Part shown: positions 9,483 to 18,074 of the stretch, piece after piece | How positions within the stretch are numbered: the first letter of the stretch is position 1 | How the letters are laid out: each line of letters starts with the position of its first letter | Source of the DNA: Alistipes montrealensis | GTDB lineage: Bacteria > Bacteroidota > Bacteroidia > Bacteroidales > Rikenellaceae | Reading direction: 5' to 3' | Assembly: GCF_018362775.1 (NCBI RefSeq) | Contig: NZ_JAGYXY010000004.1 | Coordinates: 357,630-421,629, forward strand | DNA length: 64,000 nt | The notes under the pieces: model-generated | Told to the model about the DNA's origin: nothing | Databases searched by the model: none | The model's input: the letters and a program-made list of their open reading frames with translations, nothing else | Program-made: the position numbers and the translations under genes

Positions 9483-11027
9483 TTATTCCTTGATGCAGCG
9501 TATCTGTGCGGAACAGTCGTGCTCGCCGAGTCGGTAATTGCACCAGTTGGTGTTGAAGTTCACGAAGTAAACCGAAGTTTTACTCATCTCGGGAGCCTCC
9601 TGTGTGGTCCAGTAGAACGCCATGCCGCCCGTGTAGTTGCAGATGCTGACGTAGATGTAGTCGGTGTAGTAGATGTTGCCGACCATCGGGTAGTAGTCGC
9701 CGGTGTTTTTCCAGCAGCGGCCGCAGTCTTTGTAGACGTTCCAGTCCCATTTGGCGCTGACGCCGTTTTCATCGTATTCGTCGACAGTGCCGCCGTTGGT
9801 GATGGAGGTATTGCCGGCGGGAACACCCCAAAGGTTAGCCCCCGGAACCTTGTAACCCGGCGGACAGGGATCGAAGATGGTTTTTTCCCTGCCCCACAGT
9901 CCCGGATGCGTCGCCTTTTCGTCGGTTCCCGAGCAGTACCAGTCGGCATGGCCGTTGAACGGGGATTGAAGATAGGTCATCGGGTTGCGGACTGAGTTGG
10001 GGATATTTGCCGGCGGCGTGGTGAGGATGGCGGCCTGTGCATCGTAAATCCAGGCGCCCATGCCGTCGCCGATTGCGGTGTTCGGTTCGTTGTAGGCCGG
10101 AACGTTGTTGCCGTCGGTGTCGGCGTGATAAGGCGAACGCGAAGGCGTGAACGGATCTTTGCGGCCCCATTCGTAGAACATGCCGCGGTTGCCGACATCC
10201 ATCGGGATGTTGTTCAGCGCTCCAAGGTTGCGGTCCATGATCACGGCAGCGACGTTGCCGTCCGAATCGACGTGGTCATGTGAGGTGATTTCGTCGTTGC
10301 AGACCCAGATGTGCCAACTCCAGAGGATGTCACCCTTGATATCCTTCACGGCGATCACGGCGTTTCCCTCCGAGCGGCCTGTTGAGAAGCTCACGTAGCC
10401 GCCCCTGTAGATCGGGGCGCCGTCGATGATCTCGCGCGACATGGTTTTGTCACCGTCGTGGCGTGACTCCCAAAGTAGTTCTGCGAAAACGCCGTCTTCG
10501 ATCCCTGCGCCGTAGTTGGCGATGTAGTCACTGAATCCGTCGCCGCCGCCGTTGCCCTTGACCGTGGCATCGAATTTATAGACGCCACCGGTTCGTGCAA
10601 TGTAGCAGTTGGCTGTGCCTTGGGCGCTGAGGTTGACGCTCCGTTCGGCGCGCTGTACGAGCGAAACCTCCTGCGAAATGGTCTCGCCTCCTTTTTTGCC
10701 GTTGACGGTGAGTTTGCCGGTCAGGGTTTCGGCCCCGGCGTTGATCGCGGTTTCGACCAGCAGAGAGTTGTCGTCCTGCCGGGCGACGGTGAACCATTCG
10801 CCCTCGCTGGTGTAGTCCCAGCCGTCGGCGTTTGTCGCCACAACGATTACGGCGTTGCCTCCGTCGGCGTCGAAGATCACTTTTTCGCTCGAAACCTCCA
10901 CGTAGGCTTTGCCTTCGCCTTCTTCCGGCCAGATCCGGGTAGTCTCGGTGCAGGCTGCCGACAAAACGGTCAACAACACTGCAATACTGAATATAATCGT
11001 GTTTTTCATGTTCCGGATAGTTTTCAT
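9483..11027 (-). CDS. BACON-domain lipoprotein with FISUMP-like C-terminal region
   Basis: The start was set at the ATG at 11025-11027 because AAGGAG (complement of 11036-11041) stands eight bases upstream, a strong Shine-Dalgarno for this phylum; an earlier in-frame start would overlap the preceding gene by 52 bases. This gives 514 residues with a lipobox (LSAAC). A BACON domain covers about residues 25-125 (VIFDADGGNAVIVVATNADGW). The C-terminal half has the cues VIMDRNLGA, YEWGRKDPF, CPPGYKVP and a Trp/Gly/Cys-rich end, which resemble the FISUMP/major-paralogous domain of Bacteroidetes and Fibrobacter surface proteins. The Shine-Dalgarno lies in the last codons of the preceding gene, so translation is probably coupled. 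Confidence 0.8.
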   Translation of the reverse strand: MKTIRNMKNTIIFSIAVLLTVLSAACTETTRIWPEEGEGKAYVEVSSEKVIFDADGGNAVIVVATNADGWDYTSEGEWFTVARQDDNSLLVETAINAGAETLTGKLTVNGKKGGETISQEVSLVQRAERSVNLSAQGTANCYIARTGGVYKFDATVKGNGGGDGFSDYIANYGAGIEDGVFAELLWESRHDGDKTMSREIIDGAPIYRGGYVSFSTGRSEGNAVIAVKDIKGDILWSWHIWVCNDEITSHDHVDSDGNVAAVIMDRNLGALNNIPMDVGNRGMFYEWGRKDPFTPSRSPYHADTDGNNVPAYNEPNTAIGDGMGAWIYDAQAAILTTPPANIPNSVRNPMTYLQSPFNGHADWYCSGTDEKATHPGLWGREKTIFDPCPPGYKVPGANLWGVPAGNTSITNGGTVDEYDENGVSAKWDWNVYKDCGRCWKNTGDYYPMVGNIYYTDYIYVSICNYTGGMAFYWTTQEAPEMSKTSVYFVNFNTNWCNYRLGEHDCSAQIRCIKE

Positions 11028-11032
11028 ATGTT

Positions 11033-14000
11033 CTACTCCTTCCACGTGGTCGGTATCTTGTCGTAGTCCGAGAGTTTCGTACATCCCTTGAAGCTGCTCA
11101 GGGCGGCAGTGATCGCCGTCAGCCCCGAAGCAGCGGCGTTTTCGGGCGTACGGTCGTAGAGGTGATACCTGACGCCGTTAACAACCGTGTAGGGCGATTC
11201 GCCTTCGAGCGATATGCAGCCCTCGAAGGTTGAGGTCAGCGTTTTGAGCTTTACGGCCTCGTCGAACATGCTTACGGGGATGGCCGTGAGCGACGAGCAG
11301 TTGCGGAAGAGATTCAGGATGCTTGTCAGTTTGGTGGCGCCGACCAGCATCTTTTCGCCGACCTGCCGGAGCGAGGTACACCCGTCGAAGACCGAATTGA
11401 AGGTGGTCGCCGAGGCGCAGTTGAATACTTCGGAGCCGACGCTGAGCAGCCCTGTGCAGCCGGAGAACAGGCTTGTGTAGTTTGAAATCTGCTGGGTTTT
11501 GAACAGTCCGTCGGGAAGCTCTTTGAGCGACGTGCAGTTCATGAAAGCTTTCATGAAGTTTAGCGACGTGCCGTTCAGTCCCGTAAAGGCATCCGCTGCG
11601 ATGCTTTCGATTCCCGAGCAGCCGGTGAACATCTCGGACAGGGTTTTCGTCTTGGTATTCGCGTTGAACAGGCGCGAAGGAACGGCTTTGAGCCGGGTGC
11701 AGTTTTGGAAACACAGGGCTACGGTCGTTACGTTGACATTCTTCGCGAAGAGTTCGCCGGGAAGGGTTTCCAGAGCGGTACAGCCTGCGAATGCGCTGTT
11801 GAAAGCCGTTGCGCCGGTCAGTCCGTCGAAGATTCCGGCGGGCAGGGTCTTCAGGGTTGTGCATCCCGAGAACAACAGGTCGCATTTGACCGCGGCCGTG
11901 CTCGTCCCGAAGAGGACGCCGACCGATTCAAGGGCCGTGCAGTTCTCCATGGCGTTGGAATAGACCGTTACTTTCGGGTTTCCGGTGAAGAGTCCGTCGG
12001 GCAGCGTCGTCAGCGCGGCGCAGTTCTGGAAGACTTTGCCGAAGCCCGTAATAGCCTGGTTATGGCGGAACAGGTCAGCCGGCGCTGTTTTCAGTCCCGA
12101 TGCCGCGAAGGCACTGGTGGCGGTCGTCAGTCCCGGCATGTCGGCGAAGATTTCTTCGGGAACGTTTTCGAGCAGGGTGCAGTTCTCGAATAGGCTGGAG
12201 ATGCTGGTGATTGCGGGGGCGCCTGCGAATGCTTCGGCCGAGATAGTTCTCAGGTTGCTGCAATCCTTGAACATCGAGGAGATGTTCTTGCAGGCGGTAC
12301 ATCCGGAGATGATGTTGGCTCCGATCTCTTCCAATCCCGAACAGCCTGCGAACAATCCCGAGAACGAGGTTACTTTGTTCAGCCCCTGGAAAAGTCCTGC
12401 GGGAATGCCTTTCAAAGAGGTGCACGACTTGAACGTGTTGGAGAACGAGGTGACTGCCGTATTCGTCGCAAACAGTCCGGCGGGCAGCGTCGCGAGTGAC
12501 GTGCAGCCGCTGAAAGCGTCGTTGAAGGCGGTTACTTTCGAGAATCCGTCGAATATGCCGGCGGGCACTTCTGTCAGTGCGGCGCAGTCCTTGAGGATGT
12601 TGTTGAAAGCGGTTTTCGTAACGGTCTCAAAGGCTCCGGAGTTCCTGAACAATCCGGCCGGGATACTTTGCAGTTTGGAACAGCCGGTGAAGCAGGACAT
12701 GAAGGTTGTAACTTGGTCGCATCCTTCGAACAGATCCTCCGGGACGCTTTGGATGGGTGCTTTACTGAATGTGCTTTGGAAATTCTCAACCTTTTTGTTG
12801 TTGGCGAACAGTCCGTCGGGAATGGTTTTCAGCCCTGTGCCCGAGAACAGCATGCGGAACGACTCGACCTCGGGGTTGTTGGCGAACAGTCCGGCCGGAA
12901 CGGATTCGAACGAGGGCGTGTTGGCGAACAGCGAGTTGAAAGTCGTAACCTTTTTGTTGTTGGCGAAGAGCTTTTCGGGAACCGAAGTCATCTTGCTGTT
13001 CGAGAAGATGATCGAGCAGTCGGTCAGTTCCGTGTTGTGAGAGAAGAAATTCTCGTCGATCGTCGAGATCGCCGTGCCCGAGAAAAGCGAGCATACCGAG
13101 GTGATTCCGGGACTGTTGTAGAGCAGGTCGGCGGGCACTTCTTCGATCAGTACGCAGTTCTGGAAGCAGTACTCGTAGGTTTTCGCCTCGGCCGCGTGGT
13201 CGAACAGTCCGTCGGGGATCGATCCGAGAGCCCGGCAGTCGCAGAAAGCGTAGTTGAAGGCGGTAACCTTGGCAAAGGCTTCGGTCTTGTCGGCGGGAAT
13301 CCGCTCCAGTCCGCGGCAGTTCTGGAAGGCCCGGGACATCGAAGTGAGCCCCGTCCGTCCCCAGTTGTAAACCTCGACGAACTGATTGCCTAGGCCGTAG
13401 GTGGGAATGTCGTAGGAGTTGAGCGAAGGCACGCTGCCTTTGACCGAGACGATGTAGTAGCCCGGGTCGGTGTAGGTGTGTGTCGGATAGGTGGATGTTA
13501 CGTTTTCCTCGACGTTGCCGTCGCCCCAGTCGATCGTGGCGTCGATCGCTTTGTCGAAGGGAAGGTAGGTCTTGAGGCTCGTTTGGGTGATGTCGATTCC
13601 GAGAATGAAGGCGTCGAGGTCCAGGCCGGACTGCGAGACGGTGATAACCTGTTCAGTCTGGTTCTGTTTGCCGTCGCCGGCCGATACGGTAATGGATGCG
13701 GTGCGGGATGATCCGCTGGAATTGGTTTCGGCGGTGAGCGAAAGCCCCTGCTCGGTTTTTGTGGCGGAGAGCCACTCTGAATTTTCAGAAACGATGTATT
13801 CCCAGTCGTAGTTGGATTCGACGGCCAACTCTTTTTTATCGGATTCGGTGGGAGTTGGCGAAAGCGGGATGGTTTTTAGCGAGACACGGATATAGACGGC
13901 GCGGTCCTGCGTGACGCGGATCGTTTCAGAAGCGGGATTTCCCCCCCCCTTGCCGGCAATCAGTTGGAAAGTCGTTTCACGATCCTCTATCTCTTCGTTG

Positions 14001-14575
14001 GGATCGAGCGTCATCTTAATTTTATTGCCCTCCTGCTCGAGCAGCAGCCACGGACAGTTCTGTGTTTCGAAGATCCAGTCCTCGTCGGTCGACTGCACCT
14101 CGAATTCGGCGGTAAGTTCACCGACGGCAGGAATCAGGAAATTGTTTTTCGAAGCGGCGATTTCGAGTGTGCCGTACGGATTCTGTGTCGCGGCGATGGT
14201 GGCGGTCTTGTCACCGGCGGTGATGGTGATCGTTGCCTTCTGCTCCGTTTCGACTTTGTTGCCTTCGCAGCTCAGGACGAGTTGGTCGGCGACATCGTCT
14301 TTCTCGATGGTCAGCCAGTCGGCGTTTACGGCGGCGTATTTCCAGGTTGTGTTGGTCCGGATGTCCACGACGACTTCGCCGCCGAGGCTTTTGAAGCCGA
14401 TGGAGCCATTGAGATTGTCCTCGGTGTCGAACCACGTGTTCTTCGAAGAGATGCCCAATTCGGCTGTGACACCGGACGGTTCGTCGCCCGGAACCGGATT
14501 GGTGTAGGTGATCGTCTCTTCAGAGCATCCCATTATGCCGAGCAGTGCGACTATCAGTGCATATAGTTTTTTCAT
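11033..14575 (-). CDS. Giant leucine-rich-repeat (BspA/DUF285-like) surface lipoprotein with BACON and PKD-like modules
   Basis: The 1180-residue lipoprotein (lipobox GIMGC) begins with about three BACON-like domains (roughly 40-320), then a PKD-like domain (ATIDWGDGNVEEN then HTYTDPGYYIVSV). From about residue 395 to the end there are roughly two dozen repeats of about 25 residues with the pattern F-x2-C-x2-L-x2-I/V-P-x-G-L-F-x2-N. The repeats resemble BspA-type LRR_5 / DUF285 repeats that form a solenoid and often bind host or bacterial proteins. A run of nine G on the coding strand encodes GlyGlyGly near residue 210 (13941-13949). The gene is third to last in spacing only: it follows the BACON lipoprotein by 12 bases and precedes the FISUMP gene by 5. 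Confidence 0.88.
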   Translation of the reverse strand: MKKLYALIVALLGIMGCSEETITYTNPVPGDEPSGVTAELGISSKNTWFDTEDNLNGSIGFKSLGGEVVVDIRTNTTWKYAAVNADWLTIEKDDVADQLVLSCEGNKVETEQKATITITAGDKTATIAATQNPYGTLEIAASKNNFLIPAVGELTAEFEVQSTDEDWIFETQNCPWLLLEQEGNKIKMTLDPNEEIEDRETTFQLIAGKGGGNPASETIRVTQDRAVYIRVSLKTIPLSPTPTESDKKELAVESNYDWEYIVSENSEWLSATKTEQGLSLTAETNSSGSSRTASITVSAGDGKQNQTEQVITVSQSGLDLDAFILGIDITQTSLKTYLPFDKAIDATIDWGDGNVEENVTSTYPTHTYTDPGYYIVSVKGSVPSLNSYDIPTYGLGNQFVEVYNWGRTGLTSMSRAFQNCRGLERIPADKTEAFAKVTAFNYAFCDCRALGSIPDGLFDHAAEAKTYEYCFQNCVLIEEVPADLLYNSPGITSVCSLFSGTAISTIDENFFSHNTELTDCSIIFSNSKMTSVPEKLFANNKKVTTFNSLFANTPSFESVPAGLFANNPEVESFRMLFSGTGLKTIPDGLFANNKKVENFQSTFSKAPIQSVPEDLFEGCDQVTTFMSCFTGCSKLQSIPAGLFRNSGAFETVTKTAFNNILKDCAALTEVPAGIFDGFSKVTAFNDAFSGCTSLATLPAGLFATNTAVTSFSNTFKSCTSLKGIPAGLFQGLNKVTSFSGLFAGCSGLEEIGANIISGCTACKNISSMFKDCSNLRTISAEAFAGAPAITSISSLFENCTLLENVPEEIFADMPGLTTATSAFAASGLKTAPADLFRHNQAITGFGKVFQNCAALTTLPDGLFTGNPKVTVYSNAMENCTALESVGVLFGTSTAAVKCDLLFSGCTTLKTLPAGIFDGLTGATAFNSAFAGCTALETLPGELFAKNVNVTTVALCFQNCTRLKAVPSRLFNANTKTKTLSEMFTGCSGIESIAADAFTGLNGTSLNFMKAFMNCTSLKELPDGLFKTQQISNYTSLFSGCTGLLSVGSEVFNCASATTFNSVFDGCTSLRQVGEKMLVGATKLTSILNLFRNCSSLTAIPVSMFDEAVKLKTLTSTFEGCISLEGESPYTVVNGVRYHLYDRTPENAAASGLTAITAALSSFKGCTKLSDYDKIPTTWKE

Positions 14576-14587
14576 GTGTGCTGCGGT

Positions 14588-15787
14588 TTAATTGTTGGAT
14601 AAGGGGAAACCTTCGGCGGCCGGCGTGATGGCTTCGGCGGCCCGGGTCACGGAGGTCGAAGCGGCTTCGGAGGCCGGGAGGTCGTTGTCCACGAGGTACA
14701 TCGTGCCGGTGGCGTAGTAGAGATCGCCGAACATGCTCCACTGCTGGTTTTGCAGGCTGGTTATGCCCAACGTGGTATAAGGCTCCTCGAATCCGGTCAG
14801 GCGGATCGCCTTGCGGTTTTCTTCCGCAATGTCGTTGTAGCCTTCGCCCAGCGTGCCGGTCAGCATGCCGCTGCGCAGGCCGCTTCCCTGCATGTTTATG
14901 TAGCGCAGGTAATGGTAGCGAATGACTGTTGAGGAAATCTCGCGGATGAAGCAGGGGGTGCTGCCGAGTTCGATCGACATGGTATGGGTATTTTTATCGT
15001 ATTTCGCTTCTACGACCGTGCCTTTCAGGAAAAGGTCCTTGATGTTGAAACTCTTGCGGTACTCTTTTTCTTCGACCGTGCAGAACGTACCCGTGCCGTC
15101 CACGCCGACCGGCTGGCGGCCGTAATACCAGTTTTCCGCATAAAGCCCGTAGTAACCGAGCATCTGGTAATAGGGGTTTTCCTCGCGTGAGATTTGTGAA
15201 ACGGCCACCTCGCAGGATTCCGTAGCCGAACCTCTGGTCGAACGGATGGTTAGTGTTGCGTTGCGGTGGGCGTCGGGATTGCGCGGGGCCTCGATCCGTA
15301 CTGTACCGGAGACCGGATCGCTGGTGACGGACACCCAATCAGCATCGCTCGAAACACCCCATTGGCCGTTGGTCTCGACGGTGAACAGGACGCTTTCGCC
15401 TTCGGAGTCCAATGAAATTTCATCCGAAACGGTGGTCGACAGCAGTACCGTTTCCCGCGAAAAGGCCTGCGAAACTGCGATTTCCTGTTTGTCGCTGTCC
15501 GTTTGCACGGTGATCTTCGAACTACGGACATCGTCGGTCGCATTGCCGTTTACGGAGATGGTCAGCAGGCCCTCTTCGGGAGTCAGCGTTACCCAACTGT
15601 CCGGGCAACTTACCTTCCATTCGGAGGGTGTGGCTACCGAGACGCTGGTTGTTCCGCCGCTTTCCGCGAATGCGACACTACTTCGCGAGAGGACGATCAC
15701 GTCAGCGACCTCCTCTTTGGTCTTGTCATCGCAACTGCTGGCCGCCAGGATGAAAAGAACCGTCAATAGTGTAAAACATCTTCTCAT
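14588..15787 (-). CDS. BACON-domain lipoprotein, first gene of the surface operon
   Basis: The product has 399 residues when started at the ATG at 15785-15787 (MRRCFTLLTVLF); a start nine codons upstream lacks signal-peptide character at its beginning. The lipobox is AASSC. Two BACON domains are visible at about 30-115 (SVAFAESGGTTSVSVATPSEWKV) and 115-205 (ISLDSEGESVLFTVETNGQW). The C-terminal half (YYQMLGYYGLYAENWYYG onward) is not recognised. It is the promoter-proximal gene of the eight-gene minus-strand operon, following an AT-rich gap of about 430 bases. A non-catalytic surface binding protein is likely. Confidence 0.82.
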   Translation of the reverse strand: MRRCFTLLTVLFILAASSCDDKTKEEVADVIVLSRSSVAFAESGGTTSVSVATPSEWKVSCPDSWVTLTPEEGLLTISVNGNATDDVRSSKITVQTDSDKQEIAVSQAFSRETVLLSTTVSDEISLDSEGESVLFTVETNGQWGVSSDADWVSVTSDPVSGTVRIEAPRNPDAHRNATLTIRSTRGSATESCEVAVSQISREENPYYQMLGYYGLYAENWYYGRQPVGVDGTGTFCTVEEKEYRKSFNIKDLFLKGTVVEAKYDKNTHTMSIELGSTPCFIREISSTVIRYHYLRYINMQGSGLRSGMLTGTLGEGYNDIAEENRKAIRLTGFEEPYTTLGITSLQNQQWSMFGDLYYATGTMYLVDNDLPASEAASTSVTRAAEAITPAAEGFPLSNN

Positions 15788-16217
15788 AGGTAATAATTTA
15801 AAATGAATAAACACCGATACAGACCTCCTGAATCCAGGTTGACTGCATTTGTTGAAAATTGAATATAATAAAGTTCGAATATTTTCGTTGTTCCGGTCCG
15901 AAATATAAGAAAAATAGCGTGTTTTATTCGATTTGGGCCTGAAAACTTTTCGAAAAATTGCCTTTATTGCGAATTTTGAATAATTCTTATATTGTTAATA
16001 TGTTTATTTATAGTGTATTATGTCGTATTTGCTTTCTGTCATCCGTTTTGTTTTATGTTGTAATATATTGACTGGGAATGTTGTCGGTGAAATTTGGTTT
16101 ATTTGTTAAATATTGACATGTTTCGGCGGTGTCATCTCTTCGTTTATAATCGGTGTGCGCTATTTTCGGGAGATAGTTCGGGGATTGTCGTGTTTTTTGT
16201 ATTTTTGCAAAAAGAAA
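15788..16217. other. AT-rich divergent intergenic region
   Basis: This 430-base gap separates the minus-strand surface operon from the plus-strand U32 gene and is strikingly AT-rich next to its GC-rich neighbours. It should hold the promoter of the eight-gene operon. No perfect TAnnTTTG box was found on the minus strand; the nearest is TATATTTC (complement of 15900-15907), one mismatch, with no good partner upstream. The plus-strand promoter is listed separately at 16177-16207. No convincing small ORF or RNA was seen. Confidence 0.6.
16177..16207 (+). promoter_or_regulatory. Bacteroidetes-type promoter of the U32 gene
   Basis: TATTTTTG at 16200-16207 matches the TAnnTTTG -7 consensus exactly. 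TTCG at 16177-16180, 19 bases upstream, matches three of four bases of the -33 TTTG. Only 10 bases separate the -7 box from the ATG at 16218, so the transcript would have almost no leader. Confidence 0.55.
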
Positions 16218-18053
16218 ATGATGAAAACCGTCGAATTGTTGGCGCCCGCCAAAGACTTTGCCTCGGCAGTGGCCGCTGTGGATTACGGCGCCGATGCCGT
16301 CTATATCGGCGGTGCGAAATTCGGTGCGCGGCAGGCCGCGGGAAACTCCGTAGAAGAGATCGCCCGGGTTGCGGAGTATGCCCACCGTTTCGGCGTGAGG
16401 GTTCATGCGACGCTCAACACGTTGTTGTGGGACGGTGAGTTGGAGGCTGCCGAACGACAGGCCCGCGAACTGATCGCGGCGGGGATCGATGCGCTGATCG
16501 TGCAGGACATGGCCCTGCGGCAGATGGATCTTCCGGTGGAACTGCATGCCTCGACGCAGGTCTGCAACCGGACTCCCGAGGGGGCGCGGTTTCTGGGGGA
16601 GGTCGGGTTCGCCCGGGTGATCCTGGAGCGCAACCTGTCGCTGGAGGAGATTCGGGCCATCTGCGACGCTACGGCGGCCGAAGTGGAGTGTTTTGTCCAT
16701 GGAGCGATCTGCGTGGGATACAGCGGCCGTTGTTTCCTGTCGCGGTCGATGTCCGAGCGCAGCGGCAACCGTGGTGCGTGCAGCCAGCCCTGTCGCCTGA
16801 CGTGGGACCTGACCGACGGAAAGGGCCGGACGTATATCGCCGGGAAGCACCTGTTGTCGGTACGCGATCTGAATCTTTCGGAATCCATTGGCGACCTGCT
16901 GGATGCGGGCGTTACCTCATTCAAGATTGAAGGTCGGTTGAAGGATCTCTCTTATGTCAAGAACGTTGTGGCTTATTACCGCCGGGCGGTCGACGAGGCA
17001 CTGGCCGTGCGTCCTGGATTCGTACGGTCGTCCGTCGGCGAGAGCGTTCCGGATTTCAGGCCCGACCCGTCGAAAAGTTTTACACGCGGGGAGTCGGCTT
17101 ATTTCCTCTCCGGAAAGCGGGCCGGAGTGGCTTCGTTCGACACTCCGAAGGCCGTCGGCGAACGGGTGGGCCGCGTGGCGAAGGTTTTCCCGAATGGTTT
17201 TATGCTTCTCGGGGAGGCGGAATTGGCGCCGGGCGACGGTATCTGCTTCATCACGCCGCGCGGCGTGACCGGAACCAACGTCAACGCCGTGGACGGCAAT
17301 CGTATCACGCCCAACCGCATGGAGGGGATCATCCCCGGTGCGGAGGTGTACCGGAATTTCGACCGCCGTTTTACGCTGGCGCTGGAACGCAGCCGTACGC
17401 GGCGGGTCATTCCGGCCAGGGCCGTGGCGGAGGCGACGGCGGAGGGGATTCGGATTACCTATGCAGATTGCGAGGGGGTGACGGCTTCGGCGGAACGGAG
17501 CGTGAAACTCGATCGGGCGAAAAATTCCGATGCCAATGCCGCTGCGCTGCGTACGCAGGCGATGAAGGGCGGCGATACGATTTTTTTGGTCCGGGAGGTC
17601 GAAGTGCGGGGTGCGGAGTGGTTCGTGCCTGCGTCACTGGCGGCGGAACTGCGACGCGAAGGACTTTCCGGGCTGGCCGAGGCCAGCCGGAAGCGGACGC
17701 CGGAACACCGTATCCTGTCCGGGGACCCCGCTGCGAAATACCCCTCGGAGCAGCTTGCGGCCGAAGAGAATGTGACCAACCGGCTGGCCGAAGCGTTTTA
17801 CAGGGATCACGGGGTCCGGACGATCGAGCGGGGGCTGGACCTTGCGCCGGCTACTGCCGGGCGGCGTGTGATGCACTCGTCCTACTGCATTCGCCGTGAG
17901 ATCGGCGAATGCCTCCGGGAGCGTCCGCGGCTTCGCGGCGACCTTTATCTCGAACGCGGCGCATACCGTTACCGGCTGGAATTCGACTGTGCGGCATGCG
18001 AAATGTCCCTGATCGACGAACCGCTCGGGAAGCGGGCTTTGGAAAGTTTATAA
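16218..18053 (+). CDS. U32 family protein, RlhA-like (23S rRNA hydroxylation)
   Basis: Started at the ATG at 16218 the product has 611 residues (MMKTVELLAPAKDF); a start at 16221 is equally possible, and an upstream in-frame extension of 35 codons is rejected because it spans the promoter. The N-terminal TIM-barrel-like region carries the U32 signature at about 157-175 (ECFVHGAICVGYSGRCFLS) with further Cys188 and Cys192, the four-cysteine set thought to bind a cluster. The length and C-terminal extension fit E. coli RlhA (hydroxycytidine 2501 of 23S rRNA) better than the shorter TrhP, though not decisively. The next gene, 21 bases away, is an rRNA-methyltransferase-like gene, which supports a ribosome-modification role. 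Confidence 0.85.
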   Translation: MMKTVELLAPAKDFASAVAAVDYGADAVYIGGAKFGARQAAGNSVEEIARVAEYAHRFGVRVHATLNTLLWDGELEAAERQARELIAAGIDALIVQDMALRQMDLPVELHASTQVCNRTPEGARFLGEVGFARVILERNLSLEEIRAICDATAAEVECFVHGAICVGYSGRCFLSRSMSERSGNRGACSQPCRLTWDLTDGKGRTYIAGKHLLSVRDLNLSESIGDLLDAGVTSFKIEGRLKDLSYVKNVVAYYRRAVDEALAVRPGFVRSSVGESVPDFRPDPSKSFTRGESAYFLSGKRAGVASFDTPKAVGERVGRVAKVFPNGFMLLGEAELAPGDGICFITPRGVTGTNVNAVDGNRITPNRMEGIIPGAEVYRNFDRRFTLALERSRTRRVIPARAVAEATAEGIRITYADCEGVTASAERSVKLDRAKNSDANAAALRTQAMKGGDTIFLVREVEVRGAEWFVPASLAAELRREGLSGLAEASRKRTPEHRILSGDPAAKYPSEQLAAEENVTNRLAEAFYRDHGVRTIERGLDLAPATAGRRVMHSSYCIRREIGECLRERPRLRGDLYLERGAYRYRLEFDCAACEMSLIDEPLGKRALESL

Positions 18054-18074
18054 CCGATTGCAATACGAAACTTT

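Noticed and set aside
11200-13400. Regularly spaced repeats that at first look like a CRISPR or tandem-DNA array
   Set aside because: The periodicity is about 75 bases and is in frame with the leucine-rich repeats; the DNA copies are degenerate and there are no spacers.
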